Source: Bacteroidota bacterium | Lineage (GTDB): Bacteria; Bacteroidota; Bacteroidia; 2-12-FULL-35-15 | Assembly: GCA_025963715.1 (NCBI GenBank) | Contig: JAOQAG010000027.1 | Location: 1 to 64,000, forward strand | DNA: 64,000 nucleotides | Reading direction: 5' to 3' | Shown here: piece by piece, positions 7,461-16,683 of the stretch | How the letters are laid out: the number at the start of each line of letters is the position of its first letter | Numbering within the stretch: position 1 is the first letter of the stretch | Program-made: the position numbers and the translations under genes | The notes under the pieces: generated by a model | Database searches by the model: none | Told to the model about the DNA's origin: nothing | What the model saw: only the letters and a program-made list of their open reading frames with translations

Positions 7461-8027
7461 ATGAGTAAATTTTTAATTGCAGGCTTAGGCAATATCGGTG
7501 ATGAGTATGAAAATACCCGTCATAATATTGGATTTAAAGTACTCGATACCCTTGCGAAAGAAAACAATCTGAAATTTAGTTCCGACCGCCTTGCCGCGGT
7601 TGCCGAATATAAATTTAAAGGCCGGACGCTCATCCTGATAAAGCCTGCCACGTTTATGAACCTGAGCGGTAAAGCGGTTAATTACTGGCTGCAGGCCGAA
7701 AAGATCCCGAAAGAGAACCTGGTGGTAGTAACGGATGATATTGCACTGCCTTTCGGATCGTTACGGATGAAAGGGAAAGGAAGCGACGGCGGACATAACG
7801 GGCTGAAAAACATCCAGGAAACACTCAATAGCGTGGATTATGCCCGGATCCGTTTTGGAGTTGGCAGCGAATTTGCAAAAGGACGACAGGTGGAATATGT
7901 ATTGGGAAAATGGACCCCGGATGAGGAAAAATTACTCGAACCGAGAATAAAACAGGCTGTGGAGATGATCCAGGGATTTGCGACCATTGGCTTGCAGCTG
8001 ACAATGACAAATTATAACAAAAAATAA
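7461..8027 (+). CDS. pth: peptidyl-tRNA hydrolase
   Basis: The enzyme releases peptides from peptidyl-tRNA that has dropped off ribosomes. At 188 residues it is of normal length. The catalytic His is in NTRHNIGF (about residue 22), the family Asp in VTDDIALPFG (about 93-98) and the conserved SDGGHNGLKNI at about 112-122. The N-terminus MSKFLIAGLGNIG is the canonical start. It lies 75 bp downstream of rplY, across that gene's terminator, and 29 bp before the next gene on the same strand. Confidence 0.98.
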   Translation: MSKFLIAGLGNIGDEYENTRHNIGFKVLDTLAKENNLKFSSDRLAAVAEYKFKGRTLILIKPATFMNLSGKAVNYWLQAEKIPKENLVVVTDDIALPFGSLRMKGKGSDGGHNGLKNIQETLNSVDYARIRFGVGSEFAKGRQVEYVLGKWTPDEEKLLEPRIKQAVEMIQGFATIGLQLTMTNYNKK

Positions 8028-8056
8028 ATTATATTTACTAATCAATAAACCAACAC

Positions 8057-9706
8057 ATGATGAAAAACTTTACTAAAAAATTTCTTTCCATTTTTATATT
8101 TGCGATGATCGTCTCCACAACGGGATGGGCGCAAATCTATTGGAATTTTGGCGTAACTGCGGCACTTTCCGCTTACCCAACTTCCGGGATCCCGGCAAAT
8201 ATTACTATTGATTCCGTTAGAGGAGGCAACAGCACCGGAACTCCGTTCTTATCCACTACTTCTGCTTCCAGCGGTTATACCGGGTTTAGCGCAGGCGGAA
8301 ACGCAGGTCTTACTGCAAAAGCAGGCCCTTTGGATTATACAGTGAACACTGCTACCGGCAGCGCTTTTTATGAAATTACATTAACGCCTGCTGCAGGTTA
8401 TTATGTAAGCGTTACCGGTATTGGTTTCGGATCCCGTTCCACCGGAACAGGCCCGAAAAAATACAGCATCCGCACAGATGTGGATAGTTACGCTACCGAG
8501 CAGGCTGGCGATACCATTAACTCCGCTACTTCTGCATGGGGATACAGAACGCAAACACTTGCGATCAATGGTGTTGCAGGTACTGCTGTGAAGATCCGCA
8601 TTTACGGATACGACGGTGCAGGTACGGTAGGTGCGGTTAATTTCCGTTTGGACGATTTAGGTTTACTTGCAACAGCTGTAGGCGCAAATCCCACCATCGC
8701 GCTTGATCCACAGGATGCAGCGGCTTGTATCGGTTCTTCTGCAATGTTCGGCATCACTGCTTTTGGAGCAGGGAGCTACCAATGGGAGCAAAATTCCGGA
8801 AGCGGATTTTTTGCATTGAGCAACGGCGGTGTGTTTTCAGGTGTAGATACTGATACTTTAATGATCTCGGATATTACCGGGTTAAATGGCAATATGTACC
8901 GCTGCATCGCGATGAACGGATCAGGAAACGACACGTCTGCATCGGCTTTACTTACGGTTAATCCTACTGTGGTTCCTTCTGTGAGCATTTCCGGCCCTTC
9001 CACTACCATCTGCGAAAGCGATTCGGTAGTAGGAATTGCAACCAGCTTAAACCCGGGATCTGCCGGTAATTATATTTGGTCGGTTGTGGGTGTTGGCCCG
9101 GTTGGCAACGATTCTGTACTGGTGATCCCGGCTGGAACGGTACCTGCAGGAACATACACGGTAAGTTGCCAGATGACAAGCAATGCAGCATGCGCATCTC
9201 CGGCAACGGTAAACAGCAATATTGTAATTGTTACGGTTAACCCAAGCCCATTGATCCCTGTTATTTCACAAACAGGAAACATGCTGAGCACTACTGCTTA
9301 CACTACATACCAATGGTATTACGCAGGAACAACCATGCTGGGAACCGACTCTTCGCAAATTGCTACTGTAGATGGAAACTATTCGGTGGTAGTAACCAAT
9401 GCAAGCGGTTGTTCGGCTACGTCAGCTGATTTTGCTTTTGTTCCCGAAGGCATCAATATGTATGCGGCAAATGAAGCGATCAACGTGTATCCAAATCCTT
9501 CTGCAGGTGTGTTTACTTACGCAATCGAAAATGCTGATAAAGCAAGCGTGATCGTTTACAACATCCTTGGCAAACAGATCCTGAACACAGAAGTAAACAA
9601 AGGAACGCACACGATCGACCTTTCTGCGCAAGCAAACGGAAGCTATTTCATGAGCATTAAAACTGACAAAGAAGTGATCACTAAAAAGATCATTGTAAGC
9701 AAATAA
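8057..9706 (+). CDS. T9SS-secreted surface protein with Ig-like and sorting domains
   Basis: The 549-residue protein has a signal peptide (KKFLSIFIFAMIVSTTGWAQ) and an N-terminal beta-rich domain of about 180 residues. Ig-like segments follow at about 210-390 (SYQWEQNSGSGFF, TYTVSCQMTSN). A type A T9SS C-terminal sorting domain closes the protein (INVYPNPSAGVFTYAIE ... TIDLSAQANGSYFMSIKTD ... KKIIVSK). It is exported by Sec, then carried across the outer membrane by the type IX system and anchored or released. Cys content is low and no enzymatic motif is seen. Two ATGs stand in tandem; I keep the first. A strong terminator follows at 9727-9766. Confidence 0.93.
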   Translation: MMKNFTKKFLSIFIFAMIVSTTGWAQIYWNFGVTAALSAYPTSGIPANITIDSVRGGNSTGTPFLSTTSASSGYTGFSAGGNAGLTAKAGPLDYTVNTATGSAFYEITLTPAAGYYVSVTGIGFGSRSTGTGPKKYSIRTDVDSYATEQAGDTINSATSAWGYRTQTLAINGVAGTAVKIRIYGYDGAGTVGAVNFRLDDLGLLATAVGANPTIALDPQDAAACIGSSAMFGITAFGAGSYQWEQNSGSGFFALSNGGVFSGVDTDTLMISDITGLNGNMYRCIAMNGSGNDTSASALLTVNPTVVPSVSISGPSTTICESDSVVGIATSLNPGSAGNYIWSVVGVGPVGNDSVLVIPAGTVPAGTYTVSCQMTSNAACASPATVNSNIVIVTVNPSPLIPVISQTGNMLSTTAYTTYQWYYAGTTMLGTDSSQIATVDGNYSVVVTNASGCSATSADFAFVPEGINMYAANEAINVYPNPSAGVFTYAIENADKASVIVYNILGKQILNTEVNKGTHTIDLSAQANGSYFMSIKTDKEVITKKIIVSK

Positions 9707-9726
9707 CTGATCCTTATTTTTTATTG

Positions 9727-9766
9727 AACGCGCCTTTCGGGATGACCGGAAGGCGCGTTTTTGTTT
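9727..9766 (+). terminator. intrinsic terminator of the T9SS cargo gene
   Basis: AACGCGCCTTTCGG (9727-9740) pairs with CCGGAAGGCGCGTT (9746-9759), 14 bp with one T-G pair and loop GATGA, then TTTTTGTTTT. The same T-rich end runs into a TATCTTTG -7 box at 9767-9774 that could serve uvrC. Confidence 0.9.
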
Positions 9767-9783
9767 TATCTTTGTAGCTGAAA

Positions 9784-11598
9784 ATGGAAAGGCCCGAACA
9801 TATACAGAACATCCTGCGCACATTGCCCGATAACCCCGGCGTGTACCAGTATTACGATAGTGAAGGCATCATTATTTATGTGGGGAAAGCCAAGAATTTA
9901 AAAAAGCGCGTGCTGTCGTATTTTAATAAAGATCAGCATGATAATGGTAAAACGCTGATCCTTGTAAAAAAGATCACGGATATAAAGTACATCATTGTTG
10001 ATACGGAACTGGATGCGCTGCTGCTGGAAAACAACCTGATCAAAAAATACCAGCCGCGTTACAATGTGTTGTTGAAGGATGATAAGACCTATCCATGGAT
10101 CTGTATTAAAAACGAGCGTTTCCCGCGGGTGTTCACCACGCGCAATGTGATCCGCGATGGCTCCACGTATTACGGCCCATACGCAAGCGGGCGCCTGATG
10201 CACACGCTCCTGGATCTGATCAAATTTTTATTCCCGCTCCGCAATTGTAATTTTTTACTGACGGAACACAACATCAGGGCACAAAAATTTAAAGTGTGCC
10301 TGGAATATCACATCGGTAATTGCAAAGGTCCCTGCGTTGGAAAAGAGGAAGAAGAAGCCTACAATGAAAAAATAACGCAGATCAAAGAGATCCTGAAAGG
10401 CAATAGCAATACGGTGAACCGTTATCTGAAAGTGCAATTACAAACGCATGTGGATAACATGGAGTTTGAGAAAGCACAGATCATAAAAGAGAAGATCGAC
10501 CTGCTGGAAACGTATCAAAGTAAATCTACTGTTGTAAATCCCGCTATCACTAACGTAGATGTGTTCTCGATTGTAACGGATGACAAATGCGGTTATGTAA
10601 ATTTCCTGCGCATTATTAACGGCGCCATCATACAGGCGCATACGATTGAGTTGAAAAAAAAGCTGGAAGAAAATCCGGAAGAGCTGATCACCCTTGCTAT
10701 TGTTGAATTACGCGAACGTTTCAGCAGTAATGCACGCGAGATCATCGTTCCGTTTGAGATCGAACTGCAGTTACCGAATGTAACATTTACGGTTCCGCAA
10801 CGCGGTGATAAAAAACAATTGCTGGAGCTTTCCGAACGCAACGTGGAATATTTTCGCCGCGAAAAAATAAAACAGGAAAGCCTTGTTGATCCGGAACGCC
10901 ATACGAAGCGGATCCTGGAGCAAATGAAAAAAGATCTGCATCTTACGGAGGAACCGCGCCATATCGAATGTTTTGATAACTCCAACTTCCAGGGCGCTTA
11001 CCCGGTTGCAGCCATGACGGTTTTTAAAGATACAAAACCAAGCAAAAAAGATTACCGCCATTTTAATATCAAAACGGTGGAAGGCCCGGACGATTTTGCA
11101 TCGATGGAAGAAATTATTTACCGGAGGTACAAACGTGTGCAGGAAGAAAATTTGGAAATGCCACAGCTGATTGTAATCGATGGCGGTAAAGGACAATTAA
11201 GCTCGGCGCTTACCAGCCTTGAAAAACTGGGTTTGCGTGGAAAAGTGGGGATCATTGGCATTGCAAAAAAACTGGAAGAAATTTATTTTCCCGGCGATTC
11301 CATTCCTATGTATTTGGACAAACGCAGCGAAACATTAAAGATCATTCAGCAGATCCGCGATGAGGCCCACCGCTTTGGGATCACGCACCATCGCAGCAAG
11401 CGCGATAAAGGCACCTTAAAAACAGAGCTTACCGAAATCAGAGGCATCAGCGATACGACGGCAAAAAAATTATTATCGCATTTTAAATCCGTGAAAAATG
11501 TGAAAGAAGCACCGGAAACGGAGTTGGTTGAAGTGATTGGAAAATCAAAAGGAAAAATGGTGTTTGATTTTTATCATACGCCGGAAAACAGAAGTTGA
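9784..11598 (+). CDS. uvrC: excinuclease ABC subunit C
   Basis: UvrC makes both incisions around a DNA lesion in nucleotide excision repair together with UvrA and UvrB. At 604 residues it has the usual length. It has a GIY-YIG domain at about 14-95 (GVYQYYDSEGIIIYVGKAKNLKKR), a Cys cluster near 156-183, a UVR motif near 215, the RNase H-like endonuclease domain (IECFDNSNFQGAYPVAAMTVF, VIDGGKGQLSSAL) and C-terminal helix-hairpin-helix motifs (LTEIRGISDTTAKKLLSHF). A possible -7 box TATCTTTG ends 9 bp before the ATG. The stop codon lies inside the first bases of the structured segment that precedes the AbiF gene. Confidence 0.98.
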   Translation: MERPEHIQNILRTLPDNPGVYQYYDSEGIIIYVGKAKNLKKRVLSYFNKDQHDNGKTLILVKKITDIKYIIVDTELDALLLENNLIKKYQPRYNVLLKDDKTYPWICIKNERFPRVFTTRNVIRDGSTYYGPYASGRLMHTLLDLIKFLFPLRNCNFLLTEHNIRAQKFKVCLEYHIGNCKGPCVGKEEEEAYNEKITQIKEILKGNSNTVNRYLKVQLQTHVDNMEFEKAQIIKEKIDLLETYQSKSTVVNPAITNVDVFSIVTDDKCGYVNFLRIINGAIIQAHTIELKKKLEENPEELITLAIVELRERFSSNAREIIVPFEIELQLPNVTFTVPQRGDKKQLLELSERNVEYFRREKIKQESLVDPERHTKRILEQMKKDLHLTEEPRHIECFDNSNFQGAYPVAAMTVFKDTKPSKKDYRHFNIKTVEGPDDFASMEEIIYRRYKRVQEENLEMPQLIVIDGGKGQLSSALTSLEKLGLRGKVGIIGIAKKLEEIYFPGDSIPMYLDKRSETLKIIQQIRDEAHRFGITHHRSKRDKGTLKTELTEIRGISDTTAKKLLSHFKSVKNVKEAPETELVEVIGKSKGKMVFDFYHTPENRS

Positions 11599-11670
11599 AA
11601 ATCCTCTTCGGGAGAATTGATCCTTATTGTTGGGCACAAAACCTCGCTACTCCTAACAAGGAGGGATTTT
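11598..11670 (+). ncRNA. structured segment upstream of AbiF gene (5' part)
   Basis: A long-range stem joins AAAATCC (11598-11604) to GGATTTT (11664-11670). It encloses a hairpin CTCCT-AACA-AGGAG (11650-11663). It may be the terminator of uvrC or the 5' domain of an abi-linked non-coding RNA. I cannot decide between these from sequence alone. Confidence 0.4.
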
Positions 11671-11671
11671 T

Positions 11672-11782
11672 ATACTAAATAATAAAAAATAGTATCCATT
11701 ATAGAAAAAATAGTACTACTTTTATAGCAATCAAACCCTGCACGCCTCTGATTCAAGCGCACTTTGCAGGGTCTTTTTTTTT
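11672..11782 (+). ncRNA. candidate AbiF-associated non-coding RNA ending in a terminator
   Basis: After an AT-rich hairpin (ATACTA/TAGTAT, starting near 11672) comes a poor -7 box TACTTTTA (11717-11724). Then a stable stem ACCCTGCA (11735-11742)/TGCAGGGT (11765-11772) carries an inner CGC/GCG pairing and is followed at once by nine T residues (11774-11782). A short RNA of about 50 nt, or a longer one of about 110-180 nt, would end just before the ATG at 11788. To my knowledge AbiF-type genes are often preceded by a structured RNA, which this layout fits. The boundaries are uncertain. Confidence 0.55.
11735..11782 (+). terminator. intrinsic terminator directly before the AbiF start codon
   Basis: An 8-bp perfect stem with a 22-nt loop is followed by T9, ending 5 bp before the ATG. 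Because it cannot terminate the AbiF message itself, it must end a transcript starting upstream, which makes expression of the protein conditional. Confidence 0.85.
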
Positions 11783-11787
11783 ATAAA

Positions 11788-12684
11788 ATGACTGTATTTA
11801 CCAAACCAGCAAAAACATCCGAAGATCATTATCTGCTACTCGTTGGCAGAGGACTTATTATTAACGATAAAAGTCGGTTCCTAAAATATTTGCAACACAT
11901 CAGTTATTATAGGATGACAGGATATATGTATCCATTTCAAACGAATGCTTCCCATACATTTAAAGAAAAAGTAACTTTCGAATTAATTTTAGACCATTAT
12001 TTATTTGATAAAAAACTTCGTCTTTTAATAATGGATTATATCGAAAGAATTGAAGTATCATTAAGAACGAATATTTGCAACATAATGTCGCTAAGCTATG
12101 GCGCTCATTGGTATTTGGATCCAAGCCTTTTCAATAATCTGACGCTTCATTCTGAAATGATAGAAAAGATAAATTCTTATTGCAAAAATGCGAGTGAAAC
12201 TTTCATCAAAAATTATAATTCGAAATACGATACACCTAAATCTCCTCCATCATGGATGATTATGGAAACACTCACATTTGGTGGCTTAACAAGCTTATTT
12301 GAAAATCTGAAGGACAATGATGAGAAGAAGAAAATATCTAAACAATATAATGTTGTCGTTCCTTTATTTCAATCATGGTTAAAGAGTATCAACTTTATAC
12401 GGAATTCGTCTGCGCATCATTCAAGGTTATGGAATAGAAGAATTCCTTTAAAACCAACAATTCCTACGAAAAAAAGCAATCGCTTTTTAACACATATTGA
12501 TCACGAAACGGATAAACGGCTTTATGGTATTTTATCTTGTATGCTATTTTTAGTAAAAAATATAAGTCCTAAATCCAGATTTAGAGAAAGAATTTTAACA
12601 CTTTTTGATGAGTATCCCTCTGTAAATATTAGATACATGGGGTTTCATGAAAAATGGGAAGAAGAAGAAATATGGAACAATTAA
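11788..12684 (+). CDS. Abi family (AbiD/AbiF, Abi_2) HEPN protein
   Basis: I use the ATG at 11788 (298 residues). A reading frame from TTG at 11764 would begin inside the terminator stem. The protein matches the Abi_2 family: SEDHYLLLVGRGLIINDK, LKYLQHISYYRMTGYMYPF and LDHYLFDKKLRLLIMDYIERIEVSLRTNI near the N-terminus. A HEPN-type RxxxxH motif lies at R205-H210 (RNSSAHH), the expected RNase active site. AbiD/F proteins stop phage infection by halting the host, and related proteins are RNA-cutting toxins held in check by an RNA. The gene is AT-rich, has no partner protein gene, and follows a candidate ncRNA. It converges with the next gene at a 7-bp gap, so it is a one-gene insert between uvrC and a surface-glycan operon. 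Confidence 0.92.
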   Translation: MTVFTKPAKTSEDHYLLLVGRGLIINDKSRFLKYLQHISYYRMTGYMYPFQTNASHTFKEKVTFELILDHYLFDKKLRLLIMDYIERIEVSLRTNICNIMSLSYGAHWYLDPSLFNNLTLHSEMIEKINSYCKNASETFIKNYNSKYDTPKSPPSWMIMETLTFGGLTSLFENLKDNDEKKKISKQYNVVVPLFQSWLKSINFIRNSSAHHSRLWNRRIPLKPTIPTKKSNRFLTHIDHETDKRLYGILSCMLFLVKNISPKSRFRERILTLFDEYPSVNIRYMGFHEKWEEEEIWNN

Positions 12685-12691
12685 TTGTATG

Positions 12692-14650
12692 TTATTTATA
12701 CACCATCACTTCCCAGTGATCATACAGCAGTTCTTCTTTCCCGGGATTCCACAGATACACTTTTAATTCATCGTCCGGCGTGCTGAATGCCGGAAGCACA
12801 AATTGAAATTCCATTTTCTGCCAGGTTGGCCCCGGTTTAAAATAATCTTTAAAGCCAAAGCTCTGGTAAAAAACGGTGGTGTCTTTGTTGGAAACGGCGG
12901 CAACCAGCTCTATTTTATCACATGCTGTTTTTGCAAGAAAATCGGCGGTAACAAATACCTTTAAACCTTCTTGTTGTTTTAAATCAGTCGCTTTCGCGGA
13001 AGCGGTAATTCCATATTCGGTTGTGGCATCCAGCTTTGCAGGTGCGTGTGCAGCGGATGTTGCAGAGTTGTAAGCCGATCTGTAAAAAATACTTTCCGGC
13101 GTAATCCCTAAAAATTGTTTTAATGATTTTGGCTGAATTTTTTCACTTCGTTTATAAAAAGAAACTTTTCCGTTCCCCCCGATCCGCTCCAGCATGGCGG
13201 TAATGGGCGGATAATTTTTGATCACATCCGACACTAAATACAGATCCTGGATGGCCACATAATCCCATTTGCACCAGAACAGGGAGGTAGAAATATTTTT
13301 ACGCGTGGTTCCCAAAATGGGATAACCCTTGCGCTGCATTAAAATAAACGGAACGTTATAGGTATACGCATCGATCACAAGGATTTTTGCATCTTTTGAA
13401 ACACCTATGGAATCGAGATAAGCAGCTGTTCCAACAAAATTCTGGCGGGTGATTTCCTGCCGGTCCCAGGCGCCGGTTGCACAACGCTCTGCTTGTACCG
13501 CTTTATTATCAATAAAAAAGAGGATCACGGAAAGCACAGAAACAGAAGCCAGTAGCACTTCCCGGCGCGACGTTTGAAAAGAAATGGTATTGATGCAAAA
13601 AACAAAAAGAAAAATAATTGGCACAAAAAGCGAATCGAGAAAATAATAATCGTGGGAATAAAATTGCCGCGCCATTAATAAAAAATAAATGAGGGTACCG
13701 CAGGAAATGATGAAAAGATTGAACCAGTATTTTCTATTTTTTTCGATGATGCTTTTTTGCTTTACAAAAACCGCAAAAGCAAGGATCACCGCTGCTAACA
13801 AAAGCAGATAATGCATTTTTGTAAAATAATGCAATCCCCAGTGGTGATACATTTGCGACAGAACTTCTTTGAGCTCTGCTGCACTTTTCGGTTGCATTAA
13901 ATGGTCCAGGAAAATACTTCCGTAGATGCGGTACACATGCAAATTGTAAGCAAAATAAGCGGCGAAAACAATAAAGCCTGCTGCAAAAATAATGAGCTCA
14001 GAAAGTCGGAATTTTTTTGTTTTTAATCCCTGCCAGCATTGCTGCAACAACGCTGCTACTAAAAATATAACAAACGGCATCCGTACCAACGCTGCCAGTG
14101 TGAAAAACAATATGCTGTAAATCAATTGTTTTTTATTGGCGTTTTCTTTGTAAGTAAAAAAACGGTAATAGGCAATAAATGTAAATGCCAGCGCAGGAAT
14201 GCTGGGAATAAAACCATCCTGGTACCAGGCATATACGGGCGATAAAAAAACAAAGAAAACTGTAAGCCAGGATTTTAATTCGGAAGAAGTGATTTTTTTT
14301 ACCAGCAAATACAAATACACCAAACCGGTAATACTCAGGCACAATGTATAAATGCGGAATACCGCAAACGAAGTGGTACCAAGTATTTTCATCACAATAG
14401 CAACAACATATTCGCTGATCGGAAAATCCACACGGGTAATACCATTCACAGTTTCCTGATCAAATGTTTGCGGATGGAACAGATCGAAACCGTTACGTAA
14501 AAAACCCAATGCAAGCGAATAGCGGTCGGATTGCGACCATGCATGGATGAACATTGGAAACGCGGTAATGGTAGCATGATACAGCAATCCGCTAAAGATC
14601 ACCAATGTGACGATCAGCAGCGGTACCATTTTTTTATTACTGAAACCCAT
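12692..14650 (-). CDS. multi-pass membrane glycosyltransferase (GT-C fold)
   Basis: The 652-residue protein starts with a membrane helix and a periplasmic loop (FIHAWSQSDRYSLALGFL) carrying the acidic residue expected of GT-C lipid-linked sugar transferases. About ten hydrophobic helices follow to residue ~370, then a soluble C-terminal domain (~380-652) with a beta-rich end. Its relatives move a sugar from a lipid carrier to an acceptor at the outer face of the inner membrane. Substrate cannot be read. It is the last gene of a minus-strand group after gpsA (12 bp gap), an SGNH protein and an MBOAT acyltransferase, which points to making or decorating a surface polysaccharide. Confidence 0.82.
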   Translation of the reverse strand: MGFSNKKMVPLLIVTLVIFSGLLYHATITAFPMFIHAWSQSDRYSLALGFLRNGFDLFHPQTFDQETVNGITRVDFPISEYVVAIVMKILGTTSFAVFRIYTLCLSITGLVYLYLLVKKITSSELKSWLTVFFVFLSPVYAWYQDGFIPSIPALAFTFIAYYRFFTYKENANKKQLIYSILFFTLAALVRMPFVIFLVAALLQQCWQGLKTKKFRLSELIIFAAGFIVFAAYFAYNLHVYRIYGSIFLDHLMQPKSAAELKEVLSQMYHHWGLHYFTKMHYLLLLAAVILAFAVFVKQKSIIEKNRKYWFNLFIISCGTLIYFLLMARQFYSHDYYFLDSLFVPIIFLFVFCINTISFQTSRREVLLASVSVLSVILFFIDNKAVQAERCATGAWDRQEITRQNFVGTAAYLDSIGVSKDAKILVIDAYTYNVPFILMQRKGYPILGTTRKNISTSLFWCKWDYVAIQDLYLVSDVIKNYPPITAMLERIGGNGKVSFYKRSEKIQPKSLKQFLGITPESIFYRSAYNSATSAAHAPAKLDATTEYGITASAKATDLKQQEGLKVFVTADFLAKTACDKIELVAAVSNKDTTVFYQSFGFKDYFKPGPTWQKMEFQFVLPAFSTPDDELKVYLWNPGKEELLYDHWEVMVYK

Positions 14651-14662
14651 TCCGTTTTTGTA

Positions 14663-15676
14663 TTAAGATAATTTATCAGTAAGCAATTTCATTTCAATTG
14701 CCGGGGAAATTTTTTCGTATACAATATTGTACACCGCATTGGTGATCGGCATTTCCACTTTGTATTTTTTATTGATCTCGTAAATGCATTTTACGCCGTA
14801 ATATCCTTCCGCGATCATGTTCATTTCCATTTGCGCATATTTTACGGAGTAGCCTTTCCCTACCATATTACCAAACATGCGGTTACGGCTGAATTGCGAA
14901 TAGGCCGTTACCAGCAAATCGCCAAGGTATGCCGAGCTTTTAATATCGCGGTCGATGGGATGTACCACATCCACAAATGCTTTTATTTCCTGGATGGCAT
15001 TGGAAATCAGCACCGCCTGGAAGTTGTCGCCATAGCCCAAACCGTGACAAATACCACTGGCAATTGCAAATACGTTTTTCAGTACAGATGAATATTCCGT
15101 TCCGAAAATATCGTCGGAAACAGTGGTTTTAATATAACGGCAATTGAGCTGTGACGCCACGTAGGCAGCATTTTCTGTATTTTGTGATGCGATCGTGAGG
15201 TACGATAATTTTTCCATCGCCACTTCTTCTGCATGACAGGGCCCGGTGATCACACCAATATTATCCAGCGGCAACTGGTATTCCTGGCTGAAAAATTCAC
15301 CAACGATCAAATTATGTTCGGGTACAATTCCTTTGATCGCAGAAAAGATTTGTTTGTTTTTAAAATCAGCTGGCGTTAATCCCGAAAGTGCATCTTTCAA
15401 AAAAGCGGATGGAACCGCCATGATCAGTATATCTGCGGCAGCTACAATTTTTTTCAGATCGGTATCCAGCGCTAATTTATCCGTATCAAATTCAACGGAA
15501 GTTAAATAATTGGGATTGTGTTTGTATTTTTTTATGTGCGCAACAACCGTTTCACTGCGCAGCCACCAATGCACCTGCTGCATCCGTGCCGGTTCGTTCG
15601 GATACACATTATTGCAAAGCATTTTTACAATAGCCGTTGCCCAGCTTCCCCCTCCGATTACTGCTATTTGTTTCAT
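14663..15676 (-). CDS. gpsA: glycerol-3-phosphate dehydrogenase [NAD(P)+]
   Basis: The enzyme reduces dihydroxyacetone phosphate to sn-glycerol 3-phosphate for phospholipids. Its 337 residues match the family. It has the N-terminal dinucleotide-binding loop IAVIGGGSWATAIVKML, ILIMAVPSAFLKDAL at about 83-98, and the catalytic-domain blocks VITGPCHAEEVA and LKNVFAIASGICHGLGYGDN. The gene lies between an SGNH-type gene (29 bp) and the membrane glycosyltransferase (12 bp) on the same strand. The co-expression may simply be operon packing or may supply glycerol phosphate to a polymer. Confidence 0.97.
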   Translation of the reverse strand: MKQIAVIGGGSWATAIVKMLCNNVYPNEPARMQQVHWWLRSETVVAHIKKYKHNPNYLTSVEFDTDKLALDTDLKKIVAAADILIMAVPSAFLKDALSGLTPADFKNKQIFSAIKGIVPEHNLIVGEFFSQEYQLPLDNIGVITGPCHAEEVAMEKLSYLTIASQNTENAAYVASQLNCRYIKTTVSDDIFGTEYSSVLKNVFAIASGICHGLGYGDNFQAVLISNAIQEIKAFVDVVHPIDRDIKSSAYLGDLLVTAYSQFSRNRMFGNMVGKGYSVKYAQMEMNMIAEGYYGVKCIYEINKKYKVEMPITNAVYNIVYEKISPAIEMKLLTDKLS

Positions 15677-15705
15677 TTAATTTTTTTCTGAAAATTACAC
15701 ATTTT

Positions 15706-16683
15706 TCACTTCTTATTCAATTGTTTATTGGCTTTGATGATCCAATGCATTACGCCCAAATGGTTCCAGTGCGAATCGTTAAAATAAAAAACCGAATTTT
15801 TTTCCTGCTTCAATTCCGTATAAATATCAATGAATTTAAATTGCGTTTTCGGATGGTTTTCTATCCGCTCTATCAAATGATTGTAAGGCTTTTCCCAATT
15901 TTTATACACGCTTGCCGCATTCGGGATGATGGAAAAACACACTTCATCAAATCCGCATTGCATTAATTGAGCGCTCACTTTATTTAAATTCTGCACCATG
16001 TTTTCCACTTCGGAATCCGGCACTTCCGCAAAAGAAGAAGCGCTGTTTTTCGGGTCAACGGTTTCATTTAAATAAAGCCTGCCGCTGCTATCCGGGCGGG
16101 TAACCATATCCGTATAACGGTTAAACTCATTTAAATAAATGCGTGTTTTTAATTCTTTGAACGGCGCTTCCCATCCAAAATGTGTGAGCATGTATTGCAA
16201 ATTATCTTCTGCCATTAATTTTATTTCCGGTGCTTCGGTTTTCAAATACCGGTTGTTATTTATTGTGAGCAACTGATCTTTTATAAATCGCCAGCGGATG
16301 TACCGTTCGGTAGATTCAACGATCAGAATATTTTTTTTGCTTTTATCCAGCGCCTGGATGGTGTCCGGAATACTATTCCAGTGAATGAATGTATATTTTC
16401 CGGCATTAAAATAAGATGAATCCAATGATGCTAAATAACTATCGCCGATAATGGTGAGCGCCGTATTTTTTTGTTTTTGATACGCAGGCGCCGGTAATTT
16501 TTGCGATTTTACATCCACACGATAGCCTTTTAAATTGGAAAGCAAATACAGGTCGCCATACTTGTACGGGCTCGGCACATGATGCTGCACCTCCTCAAAC
16601 CACGCGGAGTAGCTCCCGATCGCCAGCAGGAAAACAAAAAAGCAACCGGTGCAAAAAGAAACTATTTTTAAGATCGTTTTCAT
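15706..16683 (-). CDS. SGNH/AlgX-like acetyltransferase partner protein
   Basis: The 325-residue protein has an N-terminal membrane anchor (IVSFCTGCFFVFLLAIGSYSAWF). The SGNH blocks are the GDS motif in LTIIGDSYLASLDSS and a C-terminal DSHWNHLG (D..H pair) near residue 310. This is the arrangement of AlgJ/AlgX/DltD-type proteins, which accept an acyl group from an MBOAT protein and pass it to an exported polymer. Its start codon overlaps the MBOAT stop codon by one base (TAATG), so translation is coupled. The polymer being acylated is unknown. Confidence 0.82.
   Translation of the reverse strand: MKTILKIVSFCTGCFFVFLLAIGSYSAWFEEVQHHVPSPYKYGDLYLLSNLKGYRVDVKSQKLPAPAYQKQKNTALTIIGDSYLASLDSSYFNAGKYTFIHWNSIPDTIQALDKSKKNILIVESTERYIRWRFIKDQLLTINNNRYLKTEAPEIKLMAEDNLQYMLTHFGWEAPFKELKTRIYLNEFNRYTDMVTRPDSSGRLYLNETVDPKNSASSFAEVPDSEVENMVQNLNKVSAQLMQCGFDEVCFSIIPNAASVYKNWEKPYNHLIERIENHPKTQFKFIDIYTELKQEKNSVFYFNDSHWNHLGVMHWIIKANKQLNKK

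Noticed and set aside
11764-11787. Upstream TTG start for the AbiF protein
   Set aside because: It would place the first eight codons inside the terminator stem and T-run. The ATG at 11788 follows directly and gives a normal N-terminus.
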